A stretch of 64,000 nucleotides of DNA from Hydractinia symbiolongicarpus. Lineage: Eukaryota > Cnidaria > Hydrozoa > Anthoathecata > Hydractiniidae. Shown in pieces: positions 47,400-59,521 of the stretch. The notes under the pieces were generated by a model. The model was given only the letters and a program-made list of their open reading frames with translations. It did no database searches and was not told where the DNA came from. The stretch spans positions 26,721,650-26,785,649 of the forward strand of contig NC_079887.1 of NCBI RefSeq assembly GCF_029227915.1. The letters run 5' to 3'. Position numbers and translations under genes: made by a program. Position 1 is the first letter of the stretch. Each line of letters opens with the position of its first letter.

Positions 47400-49095
47400 T
47401 TGTATACTTTTGACTATACGGGCCAAGCCCGAGATTTACGGGAAATCGCGGGTTTTCGTTTGCCGGCGATTAAACTTCTTTTATTCAGCGTCTCATCAAA
47501 AATGAAAATATTTTTGAAAACTACAAGTCTCATGCGTTTTAGTGGTGAAAAAATAATTTTAAAAATCGTTCGGGAAATGAGTTTACTCCCTGGGTACTTT
47601 CTTGTATACTTTTGACTATACGGGCCGAGTCCGGGATTTACGGGAAATCGCGGATTTTCGTTTGCCGGCGATTAAACTTCTTTTATTCAGCGTCCCATCA
47701 AATATGAAAATATTTTGGAAAACTACAAGTCTCACGCGTTTTAGTGGTGAAAAAATAATTTAAAAAATCGTTCGGGAAATGAGTTTACTCCCTGGGTACT
47801 TTCTTGTATACTTTTGACTATACGGGCCGAGTCCGGGATTTACGGGAAATCGCGGATTTTCGTTTGCCGGCGATTAAACTTCTTTTATTCAGCGTCCCAT
47901 CAAATATGAAAATATTTTGGAAAACTACAAGTCTCATGCGTTTTAGTGGTGAAAAAATAATTTAAAAAATCGTTCGGGAAATGAGTTTACTCCCTGGGTA
48001 CTTTCTTTGCATACTTTTGACTATACGGGCCAGGTCCGGGATTTACGGGAAATCGCGGGTTTCCGTTTGCCGGCGATTAAACTTCTTTTATTCAGGGTCT
48101 CATCAAAAATGAAAACATTTTTGAAAACTACAAGTCTCATGCGTTTTAGTGGTGAAAAAATAATTTAAAAAATCGTTCGGGAAATGAGTTTACTCCCTGG
48201 GTACTTTCTTTGTATACTTTTGACTATACGGGCCAAGCCCGGGATTTACGGGAAATCGCGGGTTTTCGTTTGCCGGCGATTAAACTTCTTTTATTCAGCG
48301 TCCCATCAAATATGAAAATATTTTGGAAAACTACAAGTCTCACGCGTTTTAGTGGTGAAAAAATAATTTAAAAAATCGTTCGGGAAATGAGTTTACTCCC
48401 TGGGTACTTTCTTGTATACTTTTGACTATACGGGCCGAGTCCGGGATTTACGGGAAATCGCGGATTTTCGTTTGCCGGCGATTAAACTTCTTTTATTCAG
48501 CGTCCCATCAAATATGAAAATATTTTGGAAAACTACAAGTCTCATGCGTTTTAGTGGTGAAAAAATAATTTAAAAAATCGTTCGGGAAATGAGTTTACTC
48601 CCTGGGTACTTTCTTTGCATACTTTTGACTATACGGGCCAGGTCCGGGATTTACGGGAAATCGCGGGTTTCCGTTTGCCGGCGATTAAACTTCTTTTATT
48701 CAGGGTCTCATCAAAAATGAAAACATTTTTGAAAACTACAAGTCTCATGCGTTTTAGTGGTGAAAAAATAATTTAAAAAATCGTTCGGGAAATGAGTTTA
48801 CTCCCTGGGTACTTTCTTTGTATACTTTTGACTATACGGGCCAAGCCCGGGATTTACGGGAAATCGCGGGTTTTCGTTTGCCGGCGATTAAACTTCTTTT
48901 ATTCAGCGTCTCATCAAAAATGAAAACATTTTTAAAAACTACAAGTCTTATGCGTTTTAGTTGTGAAAAAATAATTTAAAAAATCGTTCGGGAAATGAGT
49001 TTATTCCCTGGGTACTTTCTTTGTATACTTTTGACTATACGGGCCAAGCCCGAGATTTACGGGAAATCGCGGGTTTTCGTTTGCCGGCGATTAAA
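47400..49095 (+). repeat. 2,026-bp-offset block, copy 1
   Basis: Matches 49426-51121. It contains a smaller 3-mer duplication (CAGGTCC at 48031 and 48639, 608 bp apart). Match is lost near 49095, where this block has ACTTCTATTATTC and the other has ACTTCTTTTATTC. Confidence 0.85.
47981..48183 (+). repeat. Representative G-class monomer (203 bp)
   Basis: G-class monomers carry TTTGCATACTTTTGAC, GGGCCAGGTCCGGG, CGCGGGTTTCCGTTTGCC and ATTCAGGGTCTCATC. I see the full combination only after 46.6 kb (CAGGTCC at 46615, 48031, 48639, 50057, 50665, 51274, 52085, 53502, 55931, 56741, 57549, 60179 and 60987). Related monomers with GGCCAGCTCCGGG and the same ATTCAGGGTC occur at 37816, 38423, 39638 and 41056 and look like an earlier or sister form. 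The GCATA change breaks the left arm of the GTATA/TATAC dyad. Confidence 0.88.
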
Positions 49096-49197
49096 CTTCT
49101 ATTATTCAGCGTCTCATCAAAAATGAAAACATTTTTAAAAACTACAAGTCTTATGCGTTTTAGTTGTGAAAAAATAATTTAAAAAATCGTTCGGGAA

Positions 49198-49602
49198 ATG
49201 AGTTTATTCCCTGGGTACTTCCTTTGTATACTTTTGACTATACGGGCCAAGCCCGAGATTTACGGGAAATCGCGGGTTTTCGTTTGCCGGCGATTAAACT
49301 TCTTTTATTCAGCGTCTCATCAAAAATGAAAATATTTTTGAAAACTACAAGTCTCATGCGTTTTAGTGGTGAAAAAATAATTTTAAAAATCGTTCGGGAA
49401 ATGAGTTTACTCCCTGGGTACTTTCTTGTATACTTTTGACTATACGGGCCAAGCCCGAGATTTACGGGAAATCGCGGGTTTTCGTTTGCCGGCGATTAAA
49501 CTTCTTTTATTCAGCGTCTCATCAAAAATGAAAATATTTTTGAAAACTACAAGTCTCATGCGTTTTAGTGGTGAAAAAATAATTTTAAAAATCGTTCGGG
49601 AA
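49198..49602 (+). repeat. Single-monomer tandem duplication (203 + 202 bp)
   Basis: Adjacent monomers 49198-49400 and 49401-49602 share AAGCCCGAGATTTACGGG, AATGAAAATATTTTTG and AATAATTTTAAAAATCG. They differ in the pyrimidine tract: CTTCCTTTGTATAC in the first, CTTTCTTGTATAC in the second. Confidence 0.85.
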
Positions 49603-51121
49603 ATGAGTTTACTCCCTGGGTACTTTCTTGTATACTTTTGACTATACGGGCCGAGTCCGGGATTTACGGGAAATCGCGGATTTTCGTTTGCCGGCGATTA
49701 AACTTCTTTTATTCAGCGTCCCATCAAATATGAAAATATTTTGGAAAACTACAAGTCTCACGCGTTTTAGTGGTGAAAAAATAATTTAAAAAATCGTTCG
49801 GGAAATGAGTTTACTCCCTGGGTACTTTCTTGTATACTTTTGACTATACGGGCCGAGTCCGGGATTTACGGGAAATCGCGGATTTTCGTTTGCCGGCGAT
49901 TAAACTTCTTTTATTCAGCGTCCCATCAAATATGAAAATATTTTGGAAAACTACAAGTCTCATGCGTTTTAGTGGTGAAAAAATAATTTAAAAAATCGTT
50001 CGGGAAATGAGTTTACTCCCTGGGTACTTTCTTTGCATACTTTTGACTATACGGGCCAGGTCCGGGATTTACGGGAAATCGCGGGTTTCCGTTTGCCGGC
50101 GATTAAACTTCTTTTATTCAGGGTCTCATCAAAAATGAAAACATTTTTGAAAACTACAAGTCTCATGCGTTTTAGTGGTGAAAAAATAATTTAAAAAATC
50201 GTTCGGGAAATGAGTTTACTCCCTGGGTACTTTCTTTGTATACTTTTGACTATACGGGCCAAGCCCGGGATTTACGGGAAATCGCGGGTTTTCGTTTGCC
50301 GGCGATTAAACTTCTTTTATTCAGCGTCCCATCAAATATGAAAATATTTTGGAAAACTACAAGTCTCACGCGTTTTAGTGGTGAAAAAATAATTTAAAAA
50401 ATCGTTCGGGAAATGAGTTTACTCCCTGGGTACTTTCTTGTATACTTTTGACTATACGGGCCGAGTCCGGGATTTACGGGAAATCGCGGATTTTCGTTTG
50501 CCGGCGATTAAACTTCTTTTATTCAGCGTCCCATCAAATATGAAAATATTTTGGAAAACTACAAGTCTCATGCGTTTTAGTGGTGAAAAAATAATTTAAA
50601 AAATCGTTCGGGAAATGAGTTTACTCCCTGGGTACTTTCTTTGCATACTTTTGACTATACGGGCCAGGTCCGGGATTTACGGGAAATCGCGGGTTTCCGT
50701 TTGCCGGCGATTAAACTTCTTTTATTCAGGGTCTCATCAAAAATGAAAACATTTTTGAAAACTACAAGTCTCATGCGTTTTAGTGGTGAAAAAATAATTT
50801 AAAAAATCGTTCGGGAAATGAGTTTACTCCCTGGGTACTTTCTTTGTATACTTTTGACTATACGGGCCAAGCCCGGGATTTACGGGAAATCGCGGGTTTT
50901 CGTTTGCCGGCGATTAAACTTCTTTTATTCAGCGTCTCATCAAAAATGAAAACATTTTTAAAAACTACAAGTCTTATGCGTTTTAGTTGTGAAAAAATAA
51001 TTTAAAAAATCGTTCGGGAAATGAGTTTATTCCCTGGGTACTTTCTTTGTATACTTTTGACTATACGGGCCAAGCCCGAGATTTACGGGAAATCGCGGGT
51101 TTTCGTTTGCCGGCGATTAAA
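49426..51121 (+). repeat. 2,026-bp-offset block, copy 2
   Basis: Second copy of 47400-49095, carrying the same internal 608-bp 3-mer duplication (50057 and 50665). The internal duplication therefore predates the larger one. Confidence 0.85.
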
Positions 51122-51426
51122 CTTCTTTTATTCAGCGTCTCATCAAAAATGAAAACATTTTTGAAAACTACAAGTCTCATGCGATTTAGTGGTGAAAAAA
51201 TAATTTTAAAAATCGTTCGGGAAATGAGTTTACTCCCTGGGTACTTTCTTTGCATACTTTTGACTATACGGGCCAGGTCCGGGATTTACGGGAAATCGCG
51301 GGTTTCCGTTTGCCGGCGATTAAACTTCTTTTATTCAGGGTCTCATCAAAAATGAAAACATTTTTGAAAACTACAAGTCTCATGCGTTTTAGTGGTGAAA
51401 AAATAATTTAAAAAATCGTTCGGGAA

Positions 51427-52843
51427 ATGAGTTTACTCCCTGGGTACTTTCTTTGTATACTTTTGACTATACGGGCCAAGCCCGGGATTTACGGGAAATC
51501 GCGGGTTTTCGTTTGCCGGCGATTAAACTTCTTTTATTCAGCGTCTCATCAAAAATGAAAACATTTTTAAAAACTACAAGTCTTATGCGTTTTAGTTGTG
51601 AAAAAATAATTTAAAAAATCGTTCGGGAAATGAGTTTATTCCCTGGGTACTTTCTTTGTATACTTTTGACTATACGGGCCAAGCCCGAGATTTACGGGAA
51701 ATCGCGGGTTTTCGTTTGCCGGCGATTAAACTTCTTTTATTCAGCGTCTCATCAAAAATGAAAACATTTTTGAAAACTACAAGTCTCATGCGATTTAGTG
51801 GTGAAAAAATAATTTTAAAAATCGTTCGGGAAATGAGTTTACTCCCTGGGTACTTTCTTGTATACTTTTGACTATACGGGCCGAGTCCGGGATTTACGGG
51901 AAATCGCGGATTTTCGTTTGCCGGCGATTAAACTTCTTTTATTCAGCGTCCCATCAAATATGAAAATATTTTGGAAAACTACAAGTCTCATGCGTTTTAG
52001 TGGTGAAAAAATAATTTAAAAAATCGTTCGGGAAATGAGTTTACTCCCTGGGTACTTTCTTTGCATACTTTTGACTATACGGGCCAGGTCCGGGATTTAC
52101 GGGAAATCGCGGGTTTCCGTTTGCCGGCGATTAAACTTCTTTTATTCAGGGTCTCATCAAAAATGAAAACATTTTTGAAAACTACAAGTCTCATGCGTTT
52201 TAGTGGTGAAAAAATAATTTAAAAAATCGTTCGGGAAATGAGTTTACTCCCTGGGTACTTTCTTGTATACTTTTGACTATACGGGCCGAGTCCGGGATTT
52301 ACGGGAAATCGCGGATTTTCGTTTGCCGGCGATTAAACTTCTTTTATTAAGCGTCCCATCAAATATGAAAATATTTTTGAAAACTACAAGTCTCATGCGT
52401 TTAGTGGTAAAAAAATAATATAAAAAATCGTTCGGGAAATGAGTTTACTCCCTGGGTACTTTCTTTGTATACTTTTGACTATACGGGCCAAGCCCGGGAT
52501 TTACGGGAAATCGCGGGTTTTCGTTTGCCGGCGATTAAACTTCTTTTATTCAGCGTCTCATCAAAAATGAAAACATTTTTAAAAACTACAAGTCTTATGC
52601 GTTTTAGTGGTGAAAAAATAATTTAAAAAATCGTTCTGGAAATAAGTTTACTCCCTGGGTACTTTCTTTGTATAAATTGAATATACGTGCCAAGCCCGGG
52701 ATTTACGGGAAATCGCGGGTTTTCGTTTCCCGGCGATTAAACTGCTTTTATTCAGCGTCTCATAAAAAATGAAAAGATTCTTGAAAACTACAAGTCTCAT
52801 GCGTTTTAGTGCTGAAATAATAATTTAAAAAATCGTTCGGGAA
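51427..52843 (+). repeat. 1,417-bp 7-mer, unit 1
   Basis: Complete unit S-S-V-G-V-S-R. The R monomer near 52.64 kb is the first of its class in the window and has CTCATAAAAAATG where later R copies have CTCATGAAAAATG. Confidence 0.9.
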
Positions 52844-54260
52844 ATGAGTTTACTCCCTGGGTACTTTCTTTGTATACTTTTGACTATACGGGCCAAGCCC
52901 GGGATTTACGGGAAATCGCGGGTTTTCGTTTGCCGGCGATTAAACTTCTTTTATTCAGCGTCTCATCAAAAATGAAAACATTTTTAAAAACTACAAGTCT
53001 TATGCGTTTTAGTTGTGAAAAAATAATTTAAAAAATCGTTCGGGAAATGAGTTTATTCCCTGGGTACTTTCTTTGTATACTTTTGACTATACGGGCCAAG
53101 CCCGAGATTTACGGGAAATCGCGGGTTTTCGTTTGCCGGCGATTAAACTTCTTTTATTCAGCGTCTCATCAAAAATGAAAACATTTTTGAAAACTACAAG
53201 TCTCATGCGATTTAGTAGTGAAAAAATAATTTTAAAAATCGTTCGGGAAATGAGTTTACTCCCTGGGTACTTTCTTGTATACTTTTGACTATACGGGCCG
53301 AGTCCGGGATTTACGGGAAATCGCGGATTTTCGTTTGCCGGCGATTAAACTTCTTTTATTCAGCGTCCCATCAAATATGAAAATATTTTGGAAAACTACA
53401 AGTCTCATGCGTTTTAGTGGTGAAAAAATAATTTAAAAAATCGTTCGGGAAATGAGTTTACTCCCTGGGTACTTTCTTTGCATACTTTTGACTATACGGG
53501 CCAGGTCCGGGATTTACGGGAAATCGCGGGTTTCCGTTTGCCGGCGATTAAACTTTTTTTATTCAGGGTCTCATCAAAAATGAAAACATTTTTGAAAACT
53601 ACAAGTCTCATGCGTTTTAGTGGTGAAAAAATAATTTAAAAAATCGTTTGGGAAATGAGTTTACTCCCTGGGTACTTTCTTGTATACTTTTGACTATACG
53701 GGCCGAGTCCGGGATTTACGGGAAATCGCGGATTTTCGTTTGCCGGCGATTAAACTTCTTTTATTAAGCGTCCCATCAAATATGAAAATATTTTTGAAAA
53801 CTACAAGTCTCATGCGTTTAGTGGTAAAAAAATAATATAAAAAATCGTTCGGGAAATGAGTTTACTCCCTGGGTACTTTCTTTGTATACTTTTGACTATA
53901 CGGGCCAAGCCCGGGATTTACGGGAAATCGCGGGTTTTCGTTTGCCGGCGATTAAACTTCTTTTATTCAGCGTCTCATCAAAAATGAAAACATTTTTAAA
54001 AACTACAAGTCTTATGCGTTTTAGTGGTGAAAAAATAATTTAAAAAATCGTTCTGGAAATAAGTTTACTCCCTGGGTACTTTCTTTGTATAAATTGAATA
54101 TACGTGCCAAGCCCGGGATTTACGGGAAATCGCGGGTTTTCGTTTCCCGGCGATTAAACTGCTTTTATTCAGCGTCTCATGAAAAATGAAAAGATTCTTG
54201 AAAACTACAAGTCTCATGCGTTTTAGTGGTGAAATAATAATTTAAAAAATCGTTCGGGAA
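52844..54260 (+). repeat. 1,417-bp 7-mer, unit 2
   Basis: Tandem copy of 51427-52843 with a few substitutions, for example GATTTAGTAGTG near 53211 and AACTTTTTTTATTCAGGG near 53551. Confidence 0.9.
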
Positions 54261-55272
54261 ATGAGTTTACTCCCTGGGTACTTTCTTTGTATACTTTTGA
54301 CTATACGGGCCAAGCCCGGGATTTACGGGAAATCGCGGGTTTTCGTTTGCCGGCGATTAAACTTCTTTTATTCAGCGTCTCATCAAAAATGAAAACATTT
54401 TTAAAAACTACAAGTCTTATGCGTTTTAGTTGTGAAAAAATAATTTAAAAAATCGTTCGGGAAATGAGTTTATTCCCTGGGTACTTTCTTTGTATACTTT
54501 TGACTATACAGGCCAAGCCCGAGATTTACGGGAAATCGCGGGTTTTCGTTTGCCGGCGATTAAACTTCTTTTATTCAGCGTCTCATCAAAAATGAAAACA
54601 TTTTTGAAAACTACAAGTCTCATGCGATTTAGTGGTAAAAAAATAATTTTAAAAATTGTTCGGGAAATGAGTTTACTCCCTGGGTACTTTCTTGTATACT
54701 TTTGACTATACGGGCCGAGTCCGGGATTTACGGGAAATCTTGGATTTTCGTTTGCCGGCGATTAAACTTCTTTTATTAAGCGTCCCATCAAATATGAAAA
54801 TATTTTTGAAAACTACAAGTCTCATGCGTTTAGTGGTAAAAAAATAATATAAAAAATCGTTCGGGAAATGAGTTTACTCCCTGGGTACTTTCTTTGTATA
54901 CTTTTGACTATACGGGCCAAGCCCGGGATTTACGGGAAATCGCGGGTTTTCGTTTGCCGGCGATTAAACTTCTTTTATTCAGCGTCTCATCAAAAATGAA
55001 AACATTTTTAAAAACTACAAGTCTTATGCGTTTTAGTGGTGAAAAAATAATTTAAAAAATCGTTCTGGAAATAAGTTTACTCCCTGGGTACTTTCTTTGT
55101 ATAAATTGAATATACGTGCCAAGCCCGGGATTTACGGGAAATCGCGGGTTTTCGTTTCCCGGCGATTAAACTGCTTTTATTCAGCGTCTCATGAAAAATG
55201 AAAAGATTCTTGAAAACTACAAGTCTCATGCGTTTTAGTGGTGAAATAATAATTTAAAAAATCGTTCGGGAA
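54261..55272 (+). repeat. 1,012-bp 5-mer derivative (lacks V-G pair)
   Basis: Order S-S-V(ATTAAG)-S-R. Compared with the 7-mer it lacks the adjacent V(TTTTGG) and G monomers. Private changes ACTATACAGGCC, GATTTAGTGGTAAA and AAATTGTTCGGG are shared with the next unit. Confidence 0.88.
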
Positions 55273-56285
55273 ATGAGTTTACTCCCTGGGTACTTTCTTT
55301 GTATACTTTTGACTATACGGGCCAAGCCCGGGATTTACGGGAAATCGCGGGTTTTCGTTTGCCGGCGATTAAACTTCTTTTATTCAGCGTCTCATCAAAA
55401 ATGAAAACATTTTTAAAAACTACAAGTCTTATGCGTTTTAGTTGTGAAAAAATAATTTAAAAAATCGTTCGGGAAATGAGTTTATTCCCTGGGTACTTTC
55501 TTTGTATACTTTTGACTATACAGGCCAAGCCCGAGATTTACGGGAAATCGCGGGTTTTCGTTTGCCGGCGATTAAACTTCTTTTATTCAGCGTCTCATCA
55601 AAAATGAAAACATTTTTGAAAACTACAAGTCTCATGCGATTTAGTGGTAAAAAAATAATTTTAAAAATTGTTCGGGAAATGAGTTTACTCCCTGGGTACT
55701 TTCTTGTATACTTTTGACTATACGGGCCGAGTCCGGGATTTACGGGAAATCGTGGATTTTCGTTTGCCGGCGATTAAACTTCTTTTATTCAGCGTCCCAT
55801 CAAATATGAAAATATTTTGGAAAACTACAAGTCTCATGCGTTTTAGTGGTGAAAAAATAATTTAAAAAATCGTTCGGGAAATGAGTTTACTCCCTGGGTA
55901 CTTTCTTTGCATACTTTTGACTATACGGGCCAGGTCCGGGATTTACGGGAAATCGCGGGTTTCCGTTTGCCGGCGATTAAACTTCTTTTATTCAGGGTCT
56001 CATCAAAAATGAAAACATTTTTGAAAACTACAAGTCTCATGCGTTTTAGTGGTGAAAAAATAATTTAAAAAATCGTTCTGGAAATAAGTTTACTCCCTGG
56101 GTACTTTCTTTGTATAAATTGAATATACGTGCCAAGCCCGGGATTTACGGGAAATCGCGGGTTTTCGTTTCCCGGCGATTAAACTGCTTTTATTCAGCGT
56201 CTCATGAAAAATGAAAAGATTCTTGAAACCTACAAGTCTCATGCGTTTTAGTGGTGAAATAATAATTTAAAAAATCGTTTGGGAA
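55273..56285 (+). repeat. 1,013-bp 5-mer derivative (lacks V-S pair)
   Basis: Order S-S-V(TTTTGG)-G-R. It lacks V(ATTAAG) and the following S. Because it keeps exactly the pair missing from the previous unit, the two 5-mers must have been shortened independently or by reciprocal exchange. Confidence 0.88.
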
Positions 56286-59200
56286 ATGAGTTTACTCCCT
56301 GGGTACTTTCTTTGTATACTTTTGACTATACGGGCCGAGTCCAGGATTTACGGGAAATCGCAGGTTTTCGTTTGCCGGCGATTAAACTTCTTTTATTCAG
56401 CGTCTCATCAAAAATGAAAACATTTTTAAAAACTACAAGTCTTATGCGTTTTAGTTGTGAAAAAATAATTTAAAAAATCGTTCGGGAAATGAGTTTACTC
56501 CCTGGGTACTTTCTTGTATACTTTTGACTATACGGGCCGAGTCCGGGATTTACGGGAAATCGCGGATTTTTGTTTGCCGGCGATTAAACTTCTTTTATTC
56601 AGCGTCCCATCAAATATGAAAATATTTTGGAAAACTACAAGTCTCATGCGTTTTAGTGGTGAAAAAATAATTTAAAAAATCGTTCGGGAAATGAGTTTAC
56701 TCCCTGGGTACTTTCTTTGCATACTTTTGACTATACGGGCCAGGTCCGGGATTTACGGGAAATCGCGGGTTTCCGTTTGCCGGCGATTAAACTTCTTTTA
56801 TTCAGGGTCTCATCAAAAATGAAAACATTTTTGAAAACTACAAGTCTCATGCGTTTTAGTGGTTAAAAAATAATTTAAAAAATCGTTCGGGAAATGAGTT
56901 TACTCCCTGGGTACTTTCTTGTATACTTTTGACTATACGGGCCGAGTCCGGGATTTACGGGAAATCGCGGATTTTCGTTTGCCGGCGATTAAACTTCTTT
57001 TATTCAGCGTCCCATCAAATATGAAAATATTTTTGAAAACTACAAGTCTCATGCGTTTAGTGGTAAAAAAATAATATAAAAATCGTTCAGGAAATGAGTT
57101 TACTCCCTGGGTACTTTCTTTGTATACTTTTGACTATACGGGCCAAGCCCGGGATTTACGGGAAATCGCGGGTTTTCGTTTGCCGGCGATTAAACTTCTT
57201 TTATTCAGCGTCTCATCAAAAATGAAAACATTTTTAAAAACTACAAGTCTTATGCGTTTTAGTGGTGAAAAAATAATTTAAAAAATCGTTCTGGAAATAA
57301 GTTTACTCCCTGGGTACTTTCTTTGTATAAATTGAATATACGTGCCAAGCCCGGGATTTACGGGAAATCGCGGGTTTTCGTTTCCCGGCGATTAAACTTC
57401 TTTTATTCAGCGTCCCATCAAATATGAAAATATTTTGGAAAACTACAAGTCTCATGCGTTTTAGTGGTGAAAAAATAATTTAAAAAATCGTTCGGGAAAT
57501 GAGTTTACTCCCTGGGTACTTTCTTTGCATACTTTTGACTATACGGGCCAGGTCCGGGATTTACAGGAAATCGCGGGTTTCCGTTTGCCGGCGATTAAAC
57601 TTCTTTTATTCAGGGTCTCATCAAAAATGAAAACATTTTTGAAAACTACAAGTCTCATGCGTTTTAGTGGTGAAAAAATAATTTAAAAAATCGTTCGGGA
57701 AATGAGTTTACTCCCTGGGTACTTTCTTGTATACTTTTGACTATACGGGCCGAGTCCGGGATTTACGGGAAATCGCGGATTTTCGTTTGCCGGCGATTAA
57801 ACTTCTTTTATTAAGCGTCCCATCAAATATGAAAATATTTTTGAAAACTACAAGTCTCATGCGTTTAGTGGTAAAAAAATAATATAAAAAATCGTTCGGG
57901 AAATGAGTTTACTCCCTGGGTACTTTCTTTGTATACTTTTGACTATACGGGCCAAGCCCAAGATTTACGGGAAATCGCGGGTTTTCGTTTGCCGGCGATT
58001 AAACTTCTTTTATTCAGCGTCTCATCAAAAATGAAAACATTTTTAAAAACTACAAGTCTTATGCGTTTTAGTGGTGAAAAAATAATTTAAAAAATCGTTC
58101 TGGAAATAAGTTTACTCCCTGGGTACTTTCTTTGTATAAATTGAATATACGTGCCAAGCCCGGGATTTACGGGAAATCGCGGGTTTTCGTTTCCCGGCGA
58201 TTAAACTGCTTTTATTCAGCGTCTCATGAAAAATGAAAAGATTCTTGAAAACTACAAGTCTCATGCGTTTTAGTGCTGAAATAATAATTTAAAAAATCGT
58301 TCGGGAAATGAGTTTACTCCCTGGGTACTTTCTTTGTATACTTTTGACTATACGGGCCAAGCCCGGGATTTACGGGAAATCGCGGGTTTTCGTTTGCCGG
58401 CGATTAAACTTCTTTTATTCAGCGTCTCATCAAAAATGAAAACATTTTTAAAAACTACAAGTCTTATGCGTTTTAGTTGTGAAAAAATAATTTTAAAAAT
58501 CGTTCGGGAAATGAGTTTACTCCCTGGGTACTTTCTTGTATACTTTTGACTATACGGGCCGAGTCCGGGATTTACGGGAAATCGCGGATTTTCGTTTGCC
58601 GGCGATTAAACTTCTTTTATTCAGCGTCCCATCAAATATGAAAATATTTTGGAAAACTACAAGTCTCATGCGTTTTAGTGGTGAAAAAATAATTTAAAAA
58701 ATCGTTCGGGAAATGAGTTTACTCCCTGGGTACTTTCTTGTATACTTTTGACTATACGGGCCGAGTCCGGGATTTACGGGAAATCGCGGATTTTCGTTTG
58801 CCGACGATTAAACTTCTTTTATTAAGCGTCCCATCAAATATGAAAATATTTTTGAAAACTACAAGTCTCATGCGTTTAGTGGTAAAAAAATAATATAAAA
58901 AATCGTTCGGGAAATGAGTTTACTCCCTGGGTACTTTCTTTGTATACTTTTGACTATACGGGCCAAGCCCAAGATTTACGGGAAATCGCGGGTTTTCGTT
59001 TGCCGGCGATTAAACTTCTTTTATTCAGCGTCTCATCAAAAATGAAAACATTTTTAAAAACTACAAGTCTTATGCGTTTTAGTGGTGAAAAAATAATTTA
59101 AAAAATCGTTCTGGAAATAAGTTTACTCCCTGGGTACTTTCTTTGTATAAATTGAATATACGTGCCAAGCCCGGGATTTACGGGAAATCGCGGGTTTTCG

Positions 59201-59521
59201 TTTCCCGGCGATTAAACTGCTTTTATTCAGCGTCTCATGAAAAATGAAAAGATTCTTGAAAACTACAAGTCTCATGCGTTTTAGTGCTGAAATAATAATT
59301 TAAAAAATCGTTCGGGAAATGAGTTTACTCCCTGGGTACTTTCTTTGTATACTTTTGACTATACGGGCCAAGCCCGGGATTTACGGGAAATCGCAGGTTT
59401 TCGTTTGCCGGCGATTAAACTTCTTTTATTCAGCGTCTCATCAAAAATGAAAACATTTTTAAAAACTACAAGTCTTATGCGTTTTAGTTGTGAAAAAATA
59501 ATTTAAAAAATCGTTCTGGAA
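56084..59521 (+). repeat. 3,438-bp 17-mer, copy 1
   Basis: Anchors 3,438 bp apart in both copies: GAAACCTACAAG at 56225 and 59663; CAGGTCC at 56741 and 60179, and 57549 and 60987; CCCAAG at 57957 and 61395, and 58968 and 62406. Only a few differences are visible by eye, for example GTGGTTAAAAAATAA near 56863 here against GTGGTGAAAAAATAA in copy 2. Confidence 0.92.
58106..58307 (+). repeat. Representative R-class monomer (202 bp)
   Basis: R-class monomers begin ATAAGTTTAC instead of ATGAGTTTAC, have GTATAAATTGAATATAC replacing the usual dyad loop, then ACGTGCCAAGCCCGGG, GTTTCCCGGCGATTAAACTGC, CTCATGAAAAATG and AAAAGATTCTTG. The TTTCCCGGCG and AAAGATTCTTG features are shared with T-like monomers at about 17.8, 25.5, 39.1, 40.1, 41.5 and 42.9 kb, so R probably descends from those. 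R itself is confined to the part of the window after about 52.6 kb. Confidence 0.88.

Larger units (their letters stand above)
46440..51426 (+). repeat. Array region 7: G-class monomers and 10-mer duplication
   Basis: No gene is present. About 25 monomers. G-class monomers follow V-type monomers that have AATATTTTGGAAAAC and an S-type end. CAGGTCC anchors at 48031 and 48639, and again at 50057 and 50665, are each 2,026 bp apart (10 monomers). ATGCGTTTTAGTTGTG is a frequent S variant here, and CTCACGCGTTTTAG marks one V-type copy (about 47731, 48340, 49757, 50366). Confidence 0.83.
51427..56083 (+). repeat. Array region 8: 1,417-bp 7-mer and 5-mer derivatives
   Basis: No gene is present. The ordered unit is S, S (with CCCGAGATTTACGGG and ATGCGATTTAG), V with TTTTGGAAAAC, G, V with ATTAAGCGTCCC, S, R. 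Two full 7-mers are followed by two 5-mers that each lack a different adjacent pair of monomers. Confidence 0.88.
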
